In this document: positions 39,073 to 53,097 of the stretch, in pieces | Layout: the number at the start of each line of letters is the position of its first letter | How positions within the stretch are numbered: the first letter of the stretch is position 1 | DNA from: an uncultured Hyphomicrobiales bacterium | GTDB taxonomy: Bacteria > Pseudomonadota > Alphaproteobacteria > Rhizobiales > Xanthobacteraceae | Assembly: GCA_903839845.1 (NCBI GenBank) | Contig: CAIMEA010000193.1 | Coordinates: 1-64,000 of the forward strand | Direction: 5' to 3' | DNA length: 64,000 nucleotides | Position numbers and translations under genes: made by a program | The notes under the pieces: model-generated | What the model was told of the DNA's origin: nothing | The model's database searches: none | The model's input: only the letters and a program-made list of their open reading frames with translations

Positions 39073-39076
<4 letters not shown>
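38342..39076 (+). CDS. YlxR-domain nucleic-acid-binding protein (DUF448 + L7Ae-like)
   Basis: A 244-residue protein: the N-terminal YlxR/DUF448 domain ([20 protein letters not shown] ... PGRGIWI) is joined to an L7Ae-like second domain ([31 protein letters not shown]). This longer form is usual in alphaproteobacteria between nusA and infB. The stop overlaps the infB start by four bases. An RNA-related role is inferred from fold and operon. Confidence 0.9.
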
Positions 39077-41613
<2,537 letters not shown>

Positions 41614-41663
41614 GTCCAAATCTCGCGGCTTCGGAATAGAAACGTTTTCGCCATTTTCCACCG

Positions 41664-41816
41664 TCATGCCCGGCCTTGTGCCGGGCATCCACGCCTTCCT
41701 TCATTGAAGGAAGCAAGACGTGGATGGCGACAAAAGTCGGGCCTGCCCGACTTTTGCAAGGTTAGCTGCTCCAAGTCGGATATATCCGACTTGGAGTGAC
41801 AAGCCCGGCCATGACG
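41664..41816. repeat. Composite palindromic repeat: family A element interrupted by two perfect palindromes
   Basis: The outer part matches family A (CGTCATGCCCGG ... AGCCCGGCCATGACG), but where other copies read TGGCCGGGACAAGC this one holds about 66 extra bases. These contain a palindrome at 41731-41756 (arms CAAAAGTCGGGC and its complement, 2-base spacer) and a perfect 28-bp palindrome at 41769-41796 (arm CTCCAAGTCGGATA). It lies between infB and rbfA. Confidence 0.75.
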
Positions 41817-41840
41817 AATTGCAACGCAATTGGTTATGTC

Positions 41841-42260
41841 ATGTCACGAAGCAAGAAGCCCAAGCGCGAAGGCGCGTCGCCCCTCGGCCAGTCGCAGCGC
41901 CAGTTGCGCGTCGGCGAACTGGTGCGTCACGCCGTCGCTTCGCTGCTGGCGCGCGGCGAAGTGCACGATCCCGTCATCGAGGGCCATCTCATCACCGTGC
42001 CGGAAGTGCGCATGTCGCCCGATCTGCGGCTCGCCACTGTCTACGTCATGCCTTTGGCAGGCCGCGACGCGGATGAAGTCGTCGCCGCGCTCGAGCGCAA
42101 CAAGAAATACATGCGCGGCGAAGTCGCGCACGCGGTCAATCTGAAATTCGCGCCGGACCTGCGCTTCCACATCGACAACCGGTTCGAGGAGGCCGAGCGC
42201 ATCGACAAGCTTTTGCGTTCGCCGGAAGTGCGCCGCGATCTGGAAAAGGACGACGAGTGA
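41841..42260 (+). CDS. rbfA: 30S ribosome-binding factor A
   Basis: Cold-shock-related 16S rRNA maturation factor, 139 residues from [12 protein letters not shown]; a longer frame starts within the upstream repeat and is rejected. It has the single KH-like RbfA domain: [30 protein letters not shown], and [25 protein letters not shown]. The stop overlaps the GTG start of truB by four bases. Confidence 0.95.
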   Translation: MSRSKKPKREGASPLGQSQRQLRVGELVRHAVASLLARGEVHDPVIEGHLITVPEVRMSPDLRLATVYVMPLAGRDADEVVAALERNKKYMRGEVAHAVNLKFAPDLRFHIDNRFEEAERIDKLLRSPEVRRDLEKDDE

Positions 42261-43384
42261 CCGATATCGAAGCCGACAAGCTCACTCGGCCTCATGGTGA
42301 GGAGGGCCAAAGGCCCGTCTCGAACCATGGGGCCGCCCCATCCTTCGAGACGCCTGCTTCGCAGGCTCCTCAGGATGAGGGCGGAATTGGCGGGAGTGAC
42401 CACCACGCCCCCCGCGAAAAGAAAAAGCAGTTCAAGCGCGACAAGCGTGACGTGCATGGCTGGGTCGTGCTCGACAAGCCGCTCGGCATGACCTCGACCC
42501 ACGCGGTGAGCGTCATCAAGCGGCTGTTTTCGGCCAAGCGGGCAGGCCACGCTGGAACGCTCGATCCGCTGGCCACCGGCTGCCTGCCGATCGCGCTGGG
42601 CGAGGCGACCAAGACGGTGCCCTTCGTCCAGGACAGCCGCAAACTGTATCGATTTACCGTCCAATGGGGCGAACAGCGCGATACCGACGATTCCGAGGGT
42701 AAAATCACCCAATCGAGCGACAAGCGCCCGACCGCGGATGAAATCCGCGCGGTTTTGCCGAATTACGTCGGCACCATCGAACAGATCCCGCCGCAGTTTT
42801 CCGCCATCAAGATCGAGGGCGAACGCGCCTATGACCTCGCCCGGGACGGTCAGACCGTCGAATTGAAGGCGAGAACCGTCGATATCGGCCGTTTGGAGCT
42901 GGTTGAGGTGCCCGATGCCGACCATGCCGTGCTGGAAGCCGAATGCGGTAAAGGAACTTACGTTCGCTCGCTGGCCCGCGATATCGGCCTGGCGCTCGGC
43001 TGTTTCGGCCATGTCAGCGCGCTGCGCCGGGTCTCGGTCGGCTCGTTTACCGACGAAACCATGATTCCACTGGAAGATTTGGAGGCCCTGTGCCATAGAG
43101 CCGCTGCCGGTGAGGGAAGCCTCGCCGACGCGCTCATGCCCGTCGAAACCGCGCTGGACGACATCCCGGCGCTGGCTGTTGACGGGTCTGATGCGGCAAG
43201 GCTCCGCCGGGGCCAAGCCGTTTTGTTGCGCGGACGGGACGCTCCCAATTTTCGCGGTCCGGTCTATGTCACGGTATCAGGCCGGCTCTTGGCCCTTGCC
43301 GACATGGACCACGGCGAAATCGTCCCCAAGCGTGTTTTTAACCTGGCCGGGCTGTTGGGCAGCGCCGGACGCAAGAGAGGATAA
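42257..43384 (+). CDS. truB: tRNA pseudouridine(55) synthase TruB with repeat-derived N-terminal insert
   Basis: Makes pseudouridine 55 in the T loop of tRNA. 375 residues from GTG. The core begins at about residue 65 ([20 protein letters not shown]), with catalytic Asp103 in [28 protein letters not shown] and a C-terminal PUA-like part. Residues about 12-41 are encoded by a 91-bp palindromic repeat (42290-42380) read in frame, giving an unusually long, low-order N-terminus. The GTGA overlap with rbfA and the lack of any good later start imply that the repeat is translated. Confidence 0.94.
   Translation: MTDIEADKLTRPHGEEGQRPVSNHGAAPSFETPASQAPQDEGGIGGSDHHAPREKKKQFKRDKRDVHGWVVLDKPLGMTSTHAVSVIKRLFSAKRAGHAGTLDPLATGCLPIALGEATKTVPFVQDSRKLYRFTVQWGEQRDTDDSEGKITQSSDKRPTADEIRAVLPNYVGTIEQIPPQFSAIKIEGERAYDLARDGQTVELKARTVDIGRLELVEVPDADHAVLEAECGKGTYVRSLARDIGLALGCFGHVSALRRVSVGSFTDETMIPLEDLEALCHRAAAGEGSLADALMPVETALDDIPALAVDGSDAARLRRGQAVLLRGRDAPNFRGPVYVTVSGRLLALADMDHGEIVPKRVFNLAGLLGSAGRKRG
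42290..42380. repeat. Palindromic repeat (family D) inserted inside truB coding frame
   Basis: Ends CCTCATGGTGAGGAG and CTCCTCAGGATGAGG pair with two mismatches; inside, GTCTCGAA and TTCGAGAC pair again. This type is usually intergenic in Bradyrhizobium relatives (from memory), but here it lies wholly within an open reading frame. Confidence 0.75.
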
Positions 43385-43387
43385 CCG

Positions 43388-43657
43388 ATGTCGCTAACGA
43401 CCGAACGCAAGGCCGAAGTGATCAAGGCCAATGCGACCAAGACCGGCGATACTGGATCGCCGGAAGTGCAAGTGGCGATTTTGTCGGAACGCATCAATAC
43501 GCTGACCGACCACTTCAAGCAGCACACCAAGGACAATCATTCCCGGCGCGGCCTTCTCAAGATGGTGTCGACGCGGCGTTCGCTGCTCGACTATCTCAAG
43601 AAGACCGATGAGGCGCGTTACAAGGCGCTGATCGAGAAGCTCGGCATCCGCCGTTAA
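43388..43657 (+). CDS. rpsO: 30S ribosomal protein S15
   Basis: 89 residues, beginning [28 protein letters not shown], with the S15 signature [27 protein letters not shown] precedes the ATG, 3 bp after truB. S15 binds the central domain of 16S rRNA and in many bacteria regulates its own message. The usual rpsO-pnp order follows. Confidence 0.98.
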   Translation: MSLTTERKAEVIKANATKTGDTGSPEVQVAILSERINTLTDHFKQHTKDNHSRRGLLKMVSTRRSLLDYLKKTDEARYKALIEKLGIRR

Positions 43658-43664
43658 AATTGTA

Positions 43665-43700
43665 GCGCGCGCGGGGCTTTAAAAGCCTCGCGCGCTTTTT
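43665..43700 (+). terminator. rpsO terminator
   Basis: A long G/C-rich stem pairs GCGCGCGGGGCTTT with AAAAGCCTCGCGCGC and is followed by five T. It starts 8 bp after the rpsO stop. Partial readthrough into pnp is likely, as in other bacteria. Confidence 0.8.
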
Positions 43701-43934
43701 GCATGCGAAGCGGACGCATTAAGCGTCCGTCATTTAAGTCCGGCGGCGATGGCGCCACCGGACAATCAGGGACCGGGCGATAGGCGTCCGGTCATACAAA
43801 GCCGATGTTCTTTGAAGTCATGGCAGGATCGCCAGACGCTGTTCGCACCCCGCTTATGTGGGCGTGCGGTACAGTCTCTCGCCGTCTTGCTCATGGCTTT
43901 GAGGCTCTGGCCGAAACCATGAGAGAAAACCGCA
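43701..43934 (+). promoter_or_regulatory. pnp leader with a series of strong hairpins
   Basis: After the rpsO terminator come GGACGC-ATTAA-GCGTCC (about 43710-43727), GTCCGGCGG...CCACCGGAC (about 43739-43764) and GACCGG...CCGGTC (about 43771-43794), then CCGCTTATGTGGGCGTGCGG near 43850. In E. coli a leader hairpin cut by RNase III mediates PNPase autoregulation; a similar role here is inference. Confidence 0.5.
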
Positions 43935-46082
<2,148 letters not shown>

Positions 46083-46090
46083 TAAAACCC

Positions 46091-46180
46091 CGTCATGGCC
46101 GGGCTTGTCCCGGCCATCCACGTCTTGCTTATTAAGAAGAATGTAAGTCGTGGATGCCCGGCACAAGGCCGGGCATGACG
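46091..46180. repeat. Palindromic intergenic repeat, family A copy 4
   Basis: CGTCATGGCCGGGCTTGTCC ... GGCCGGGCATGACG, almost identical in its ends to the copy at 33821-33908. It begins 9 bp after the pnp stop and precedes the bidirectional terminator. Confidence 0.8.
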
Positions 46181-46194
46181 AGCTTGGTGAATTT

Positions 46195-46226
46195 AAAAGG
46201 GCGGCCCTCGGGCCGCCCTTTTTTTG
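46195..46226. terminator. Bidirectional terminator between pnp and hydrolase
   Basis: A perfect 11-bp stem (AAGGGCGGCCC / GGGCCGCCCTT) with a 2-base loop, preceded by A and followed by seven T, between the convergent pnp and 46231-47109 genes. It can serve both strands. Confidence 0.85.
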
Positions 46227-46230
46227 TTCG

Positions 46231-47109
46231 CTAGGCTTTGAGAAACGCGAGCAGAAGTTTGTTGACCGCGTCCGGCGCTTCGCGCGTCGGAAAATGCCCA
46301 ACGCCGTCGAGCACGACGCGCCGGTAGCCGCCGGTAAAATATTTGTCCTTGCCGTCGGTCGTTGCCGCCAGAGTCACGCCATCGGCGCCGCCCTGGATCA
46401 TCAAGGTCGGCACGGAAATCGACCGCGTCGCCATCGCGCGCCGATCGAGATCGCCATGGCGCGGGTCTTTGGCGGCCTCGCCCCAGCGCACGGTGTACGA
46501 ATGCAGCGTGATGTCCGGCCAATCCGGATTCTCGAACGACTTCGCCGTCGCCGCGAATTCTTCCTCGCTGAACCAGCCTTGCGGCGCCCAGGTTTCCCAC
46601 TGGATGCGTGCGAAAGATTTAGGGTCGCGCCGCACCGTCTCCTTGCCGCGCTTGGTCGCCATGAACCACTGGTACCAATATTTGCGCACCTGCTCGAGCG
46701 ATGGCGTCGACAGTTCGCCGGGCGCCCAGCCGACCGATAGCGCGGCGATGCGCGTGACGCATTCTGGAAACGTCGCGGCCAGCACGTAGGCAATGCGCGC
46801 ACCCCAATCGTGGCCGACGACGGCGAATGTCTTCAAGGCCAGTGCGTCGGCAAGATCGACCGCGTCCTGCGCCATCGCCACCATCTCGCCGGAGCGCGGC
46901 GTCGTGTCCGACAGAAACGACGTCGCGCCGAAGCCGCGCAGATAGGGCACGATGGTTCTGAAGCCCGCCGCCTGGAGCGCGGGCACGACGGCATCGTACG
47001 TGCGCGGATCGTCCGGCCAGCCATGCAGCAGCAAAACCGGCGGTCCGTCTTTGGGACCGCCATCCTCGTAGGCGATGCGCAATATCGGCGTGGTGGCGAA
47101 TTGGCTCAT
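46231..47109 (-). CDS. Epoxide-hydrolase-like alpha/beta hydrolase
   Basis: 292 residues. The oxyanion motif is HGWPDDPRTYD and the nucleophile elbow is GHDWGA, with Asp101 as nucleophile, so it belongs to the Asp-nucleophile group (epoxide hydrolases, haloalkane/haloacetate dehalogenases). The catalytic His lies in DGVGHFPTREAPD. A Trp/Tyr-rich cap (KYWYQWFMATKRG) separates the halves. Substrate unknown. A single gene convergent with pnp. Confidence 0.85.
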   Translation of the reverse strand: MSQFATTPILRIAYEDGGPKDGPPVLLLHGWPDDPRTYDAVVPALQAAGFRTIVPYLRGFGATSFLSDTTPRSGEMVAMAQDAVDLADALALKTFAVVGHDWGARIAYVLAATFPECVTRIAALSVGWAPGELSTPSLEQVRKYWYQWFMATKRGKETVRRDPKSFARIQWETWAPQGWFSEEEFAATAKSFENPDWPDITLHSYTVRWGEAAKDPRHGDLDRRAMATRSISVPTLMIQGGADGVTLAATTDGKDKYFTGGYRRVVLDGVGHFPTREAPDAVNKLLLAFLKA

Positions 47110-47179
47110 GGGTGAATGATCGTCCGGTCCGCGAAGGCTCGCAAGCCATCCGCGGCCGCTTCCGCGAAACCCGCCTTTC

Positions 47180-47195
47180 TGTGACCCCGGTCACA
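47180..47195 (+). promoter_or_regulatory. Perfect Crp-type operator upstream of small exported peptide 1
   Basis: TGTGACCCCGGTCACA matches TGTGA-N6-TCACA exactly. TAGTTT at 47217-47222 begins 29.5 bp from the centre, the place of a -10 in class II activation, giving a start near 47229 and a leader of about 40 nt. Confidence 0.65.
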
Positions 47196-47269
47196 GCAGC
47201 GCCTCGCCCGGCGGCCTAGTTTTCAATCATCGGAAACGGGCCGCACGACCGCCAACAGGAGGGACGACA

Positions 47270-47488
47270 ATGCGGAAGACCATCATTCTCGCGATCTTCA
47301 CCCTGCTCTTGGCGGTTGCCACGCTCGTGACCAATGTCGTCAGCGCCTATACCGGCGGCGCCAACAGCGCTGCTTCAGCGACGCCGGCGCAGTTTCAGGC
47401 GCCGCAGCCGGTCCGGGCGCCTTTGCGGGCGCCCGCCCGTGTCAACACCATGCAGGCGTCGATCGCCTTGGAATTCAGATCGCTCTAA
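47270..47488 (+). CDS. Small exported peptide 1
   Basis: 72 residues. A signal peptide or N-terminal membrane helix (MRKTIILAIFTLLLAVATL) is followed by SAYTGG and an Ala/Pro-rich mature part. SD AGGAGGGA precedes the ATG. Its start resembles the peptide at 47745-47888 (MR..II, hydrophobic run, short tail), and both have the same operator type. Three hairpins follow the stop (47492-47610). Function unknown. Confidence 0.65.
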   Translation: MRKTIILAIFTLLLAVATLVTNVVSAYTGGANSAASATPAQFQAPQPVRAPLRAPARVNTMQASIALEFRSL

Positions 47489-47491
47489 CCC

Positions 47492-47555
47492 CGTCAGGGC
47501 TTCCTCCCCCAGGGGGGCCCTGACGCCGAGGGGCCTCTCCCCCAGGAGGCCCCTC
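47492..47555 (+). other. Two strong hairpins in the 3' region of peptide 1 mRNA
   Basis: CGTCAGGGC (47492-47500) pairs with GCCCTGACG (47517-47525), and CGAGGGGCCTC (47527-47537) with GAGGCCCCTCG (47545-47555). Both loops contain CTCCCCCAGG-like sequence. They stand upstream of a true terminator, so they may stabilise the mRNA or form a small RNA. Confidence 0.5.
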
Positions 47556-47582
47556 GTCTTGAACCCCCACCCCGACTTCCCC

Positions 47583-47610
47583 AGCGGCCCGCTTGCGGGC
47601 CGCTTTTTTT
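47583..47610 (+). terminator. Intrinsic terminator after peptide 1
   Basis: AGCGGCCCGC / GCGGGCCGCT stem with a 2-base loop followed by seven T. It ends the peptide 1 transcript before the second Crp-type operator. Confidence 0.85.
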
Positions 47611-47642
47611 GCCAGGCCGGCGGCGTCCCGAATCCAAACTTT

Positions 47643-47658
47643 TGTGACCCGGGTCACA
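47643..47658 (+). promoter_or_regulatory. Perfect Crp-type operator upstream of peptide 2 and crp-like gene
   Basis: TGTGACCCGGGTCACA is a full palindrome and an exact TGTGA-N6-TCACA match. A -10-like TAAATG begins at 47680, again 29.5 bp from the centre. It probably drives peptide 2 and, 60 bp further, the Crp-type regulator, giving autoregulation. Confidence 0.65.
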
Positions 47659-47744
47659 GCGTCCGCCGGTTGCTGTTCGTAAATGATTAACCATGGCAAC
47701 CGGCCGCCAGGCTGGCCCGGTGCGGCAAACAAGGGAGCGGCATC

Positions 47745-47888
47745 ATGCGAAGCATCATCTTGATCGGCCTCACCTTCTTTGTGCTGGCCAGCACCGTCTG
47801 GGCCATCGATCTGGTGACCTATCATCCACAACCGCTTAACGGCATCGATCCGCTTGGACCGCTCACGTTTAAGACCGCATTAAATTAG
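47745..47888 (+). CDS. Small exported peptide 2
   Basis: 47 residues: MRSIILIGLTFFVLASTVWA looks like a signal peptide or membrane anchor, followed by a 27-residue tail (IDLVTYHPQPLNG...). SD AAGGGAG lies upstream. The stop at 47886-47888 is 60 bp before the regulator gene. No family recognised. Confidence 0.65.
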   Translation: MRSIILIGLTFFVLASTVWAIDLVTYHPQPLNGIDPLGPLTFKTALN

Positions 47889-47948
47889 AAGCAGAAGCCA
47901 TTGCCCCGACTCCGCGAACCTCCGCATCTTTCTGCTAGAAAGGCAGGC

Positions 47949-48632
47949 ATGGCATCCGTACGCCCTGCCGGCACCAATCTTTTGTCAGACCTGCCCGGTC
48001 GCCTGGCCGCGCCGCTTCTGGCCGGTGCGACCGCGCGCAATCTCGCCGCCGACGAAGTGCTGTTCATGGCCGGCGATCCGGGCGACGGGCTTTACCGCGT
48101 TGACGAAGGACTGCTCAAGGTCAGCATCGCGTCGGCCAGCGGCGCCGAACGCATTCTCGCCATTCTCGGTCCCGGGTCGATCGTCGGCGATCTCGCCATT
48201 ATCGACGGGCTGCCGCGGTCGGCCACGGTGACGGCGTTACGCGATTGCAAGCTGCGCTTCCTCAGCCGCGCCGCGTTTGAAAAATTCGCCGCCGCTGAGC
48301 CGGCGATCTACAAATATCTTCTCAACGTGATGGCGGCGCGCCTGCGCGACACCGATGCGATCGTCGCGGCGGGAAGCTTTCTGCCGCTGAAGGGCCGCGT
48401 CGCGCGCGCGCTGCTCGATCTCGCGCACGCCTTTGGCAATGACGTCGGCTCAGGCCGCATCGTCATCCGGCAGAAATTGACCCAGACCGATCTCGCCAGC
48501 ATGGCCGGCATCGCCCGCGAAAACGTCAGCCGCATCATGAATGAATGGATCCGCGCCAAGGTGGTGACGCGGCTGTCCGGTTATTATTGCCTGGAAGACC
48601 AGAAGAAGCTTCAGCGCGAGATTGATGTGTGA
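47949..48632 (+). CDS. Crp/Fnr-family transcriptional regulator, Crp-like
   Basis: 227 residues from MASVRPAG, with AAAGGCAGG before the ATG. The cyclic-nucleotide-binding domain has GDLAIIDGLPRSATV (Gly80-Asp81-Leu82, Arg90-Ser91), close to the cAMP cassette of Crp. The helix-turn-helix TDLASMAGIARENVSRIM has Arg190, Glu191 and Arg195, the pattern Crp uses to read GTGA. There is no Fnr-type cysteine cluster. Three matching palindromes exist in the window (17204, 47180, 47643). Ligand binding is inferred, not shown. Confidence 0.88.
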   Translation: MASVRPAGTNLLSDLPGRLAAPLLAGATARNLAADEVLFMAGDPGDGLYRVDEGLLKVSIASASGAERILAILGPGSIVGDLAIIDGLPRSATVTALRDCKLRFLSRAAFEKFAAAEPAIYKYLLNVMAARLRDTDAIVAAGSFLPLKGRVARALLDLAHAFGNDVGSGRIVIRQKLTQTDLASMAGIARENVSRIMNEWIRAKVVTRLSGYYCLEDQKKLQREIDV

Positions 48633-48636
48633 CGAT

Positions 48637-48769
48637 CGTCGTCCCCGCGAAAGCGGGGACCCATACGCCGCGGCGTGAATTCGAGGCGAGGCCAAAGCTG
48701 CCTTGCTTCTCCTTTCTCTTTCCATCGAAGGGTCAGGGGTTATGGGTCCCCGCCTTCGCGGGGACGACA
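48637..48769. repeat. Palindromic intergenic repeat, family B variant
   Basis: GTCGTCCCCGCGAAAGCGGG at the left and GTCCCCGCCTTCGCGGGGAC at the right enclose about 80 bp. It starts 5 bp after the regulator stop, in the gap to the convergent oxyR gene. Confidence 0.7.
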
Positions 48770-48776
48770 GGTTTCC

Positions 48777-49664
48777 TCACCGGCCCAGCGCCTCTTTCAC
48801 CACCGCTCCCAAAGCCGCGAAGTCCTTGCCGCGTGGCGAGGTGCGCCGCCAGGCGAGCCCGATCGAACGGCCCGGCTCCGGCTCGGAGAAGCGCAAGAGC
48901 TTGACGCGCGCATCGCGTAATTCGGTATCGATGGCGACTTCCGGCACCAGAGTGACGCCGTAGCCGTTCGCCACCATCTGCATCACCGTCGCCAGCGACG
49001 TCGCACCGAGACCTGCCGCCGCATCGCGCCGCTTGGTGGCGCAGAAGGCCAAAGCCTGATCGCGCAGACAGTGGCCCTCCTCCAGCAGAATAAGCCGCCG
49101 CTGATTGACATCGCTGATATCGACTCTGGCGAGAAGCGGCAGCGGGTCGCCGGCCGGCACCGCCAACAGGAAAGCATCGGTGAACAGCGGCAAGACTTCG
49201 ACGTCGGCGGCCACCGCCGGCAGCGCCAGCATGACGCAATCGATCTCGCCGCCGGCGAGTTCGTCGAGCAAGGCTTGCGTCAGCGTCTCGCGCACTTCCA
49301 GCCGCAGCGCCGGATACTGCTTCTGCAGCAGCGGCAAGACGCGCGGCAGGATGAATGGCGCCAGCGTCGGGATGATGCCGAGCACCAGCCGGCCGCTCAG
49401 CACGTCGCGGTGCCGCGCGAAATCGACCAGATCGCGGCTGCCGGTGAGGATATGTTCAGCCCGGCGCGTCACCTCCTCGCCGATTTCGGTGAGGCCAATG
49501 TGGCCCGGCCGGCGCTCGATCAGTTCGGCGCCGATCTCGCGCTCCAGCTCGCGGATCTGCATCGACAAAGCCGGCTGGCTGACCGCGCAATCCTGCGCCG
49601 CCCGGCCAAAATGCCGGTGCCGCGCCAGCGAGGTCAGATAACGAAGCTGGCGCAAAGTGATCAT
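48777..49664 (-). CDS. oxyR: Hydrogen-peroxide sensor OxyR (LysR family)
   Basis: 295 residues from MITLRQLRYL; an ATG 48 bp upstream is rejected because LysR N-termini begin here. The HTH region is followed by the sensor domain with LLEEGHCLRDQALAFC: the two redox cysteines are Cys199 and Cys208, the exact positions of E. coli OxyR. It is divergent from katG, its classic target, with a LysR-type box in the 141-bp gap. Confidence 0.95.
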   Translation of the reverse strand: MITLRQLRYLTSLARHRHFGRAAQDCAVSQPALSMQIRELEREIGAELIERRPGHIGLTEIGEEVTRRAEHILTGSRDLVDFARHRDVLSGRLVLGIIPTLAPFILPRVLPLLQKQYPALRLEVRETLTQALLDELAGGEIDCVMLALPAVAADVEVLPLFTDAFLLAVPAGDPLPLLARVDISDVNQRRLILLEEGHCLRDQALAFCATKRRDAAAGLGATSLATVMQMVANGYGVTLVPEVAIDTELRDARVKLLRFSEPEPGRSIGLAWRRTSPRGKDFAALGAVVKEALGR

Positions 49665-49680
49665 GGTTTCGGTCCTTGCC

Positions 49681-49697
49681 GATAATCTAAACTTATC
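49681..49697. promoter_or_regulatory. Probable OxyR box between oxyR and katG
   Basis: GATAATCTAAACTTATC is a 5+5 inverted repeat with 7-base spacer, close to the OxyR half-site ATAG-N7-CTAT and to the LysR rule T-N11-A. A weaker related stretch lies about 31 bp further on (49711-49730). Position fits repression of oxyR and activation of katG. Confidence 0.55.
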
Positions 49698-49721
49698 GCT
49701 ATGCCCAATCAATACGATTAG

Positions 49722-51992
<2,271 letters not shown>

Positions 51993-51999
51993 ATCACAC

Positions 52000-52050
52000 C
52001 TTGTCATCACCGGGCCGGCGCGCAAGCGCCGTGACCCGGTGATCCCGCTT
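52000..52050. repeat. Palindromic intergenic repeat, family E
   Basis: TTGTCATCACCGGGCC and GACCCGGTGATCC with GGCGCGCAAGCGCC between them, just after katG. A half element of family A (GGGACAAGCCCGGCCATGAC) follows at 52085-52104. Confidence 0.6.
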
Positions 52051-52122
52051 AGGAGGGCATCGTGCCAACCTGAGCGGGATGGCAGGGACAAGCCCGGCCA
52101 TGACAGTGCGTGATGCCAAAAC

Positions 52123-52152
52123 AAAACGGCCGGGAATTTCCCGGCCGTTTTT
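52123..52152. terminator. Bidirectional terminator between katG and fabI
   Basis: A/T-flanked stem AAAACGGCCGGGAA / TTTCCCGGCCGTTTT with A-run on the left and T-run on the right, between convergent genes. Confidence 0.85.
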
Positions 52153-52156
52153 ATGT

Positions 52157-52243
52157 CTGCCGTCATGCCCCCGGAGGCGGGCATCCAGCACTTGCTATGC
52201 GTCAAAAAGAGCTGGGTCCCCGCTTTCGCGGGGACGACGGGCT
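52157..52243. repeat. Palindromic intergenic repeat, family B variant 2
   Basis: CGTCATGCCCCCGGAGGCGG at the left and GTCCCCGCTTTCGCGGGGAC at the right. It overlaps the last bases of fabI. Confidence 0.55.
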
Positions 52244-53063
52244 ACGACTGTCCATCCACCTCGCCATGCGCCGCTTTCAGCGCATCCGGCTGCGGCATGG
52301 CGATGACGTTGTAGCCACTATCGACAAAATGGATTTCGCCGGTGACGCCGGTCGACAGGTCCGAGCACAGATAAAGCCCCGCGCCGCCGAGTTCTTCCAA
52401 AGTCACGCCGCGGCCGAGCGGCGAATATTTCTGCTGGAAGGCGAACATATAGCGCGCATCGCCAATGCCGGCGCCGGCCAAAGTGCGGATCGGGCCGGCC
52501 GAGATCGCGTTGACGCGGATCTTCTGGTGACCGAAATCGACGGCGAGATAGCGCACCGACGATTCGAGCGCCGCCTTCGCCAGACCCATGACGTTGTAAT
52601 TGGGCATGGCGCGATCGCCGCCATTGTAAGTGAGCGTGATCAGCGAGCCGCCATTGGGCATCAGCGCCGCCGCGCGCTTGGCGCTCTCGGCGAAGGAGAA
52701 GCAGGAGATCACCATGGTGCGGATGAAGTTCTCGCGGGTGTTGTCGGCGAAGCGGCCCTTGAGTTCGTTCTTGTCCGAGAAACCGACCGCGTGGACGAAA
52801 AAGTCGATGGTTCCCCACTTCTCCTTGAGCGTGGCAAAAACAGCATCGACGGTCGAAATGTCCTCGACGTCGCAGGGCATCAGCATGGTCGAGCCGACGG
52901 ATTCGGCGAGCGGCTTGACGCGCTTCAACAGCGCATCGCCTTGATAAGTGAAGGCCAGCTTGGCGCCGTGGGCGCTCAGCATCTTGGCGATGCCCCAGGC
53001 GATCGAGTGGTCGTTGGCGACCCCCATGATCAGGCCGCGTTTTCCGTCCATCAATCCCGGCAT
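52242..53063 (-). CDS. fabI: Enoyl-[acyl-carrier-protein] reductase (NADH)
   Basis: Last reduction step of fatty acid elongation. About 273 residues from MPGLMDGKRGLIMGVANDHSIAWGIAK, the FabI-type nucleotide site. The active-site Tyr and Lys are in LTYNGGDRAMPNYNVMGLAKAALE. A longer frame to 53132 is rejected. It is downstream of fabB by 35 bp, so fabA-fabB-fabI likely form one minus-strand operon. Confidence 0.95.
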   Translation of the reverse strand: MPGLMDGKRGLIMGVANDHSIAWGIAKMLSAHGAKLAFTYQGDALLKRVKPLAESVGSTMLMPCDVEDISTVDAVFATLKEKWGTIDFFVHAVGFSDKNELKGRFADNTRENFIRTMVISCFSFAESAKRAAALMPNGGSLITLTYNGGDRAMPNYNVMGLAKAALESSVRYLAVDFGHQKIRVNAISAGPIRTLAGAGIGDARYMFAFQQKYSPLGRGVTLEELGGAGLYLCSDLSTGVTGEIHFVDSGYNVIAMPQPDALKAAHGEVDGQS

Positions 53064-53097
53064 GGTTCCGCTTCCAAATTCGTGCGTGAGAAAACGA

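Noticed and set aside
46150..46740. 196-codon plus-strand ORF beginning MDARHKAGHDE
   Set aside because: Starts inside a family A repeat and runs antisense through the hydrolase gene.
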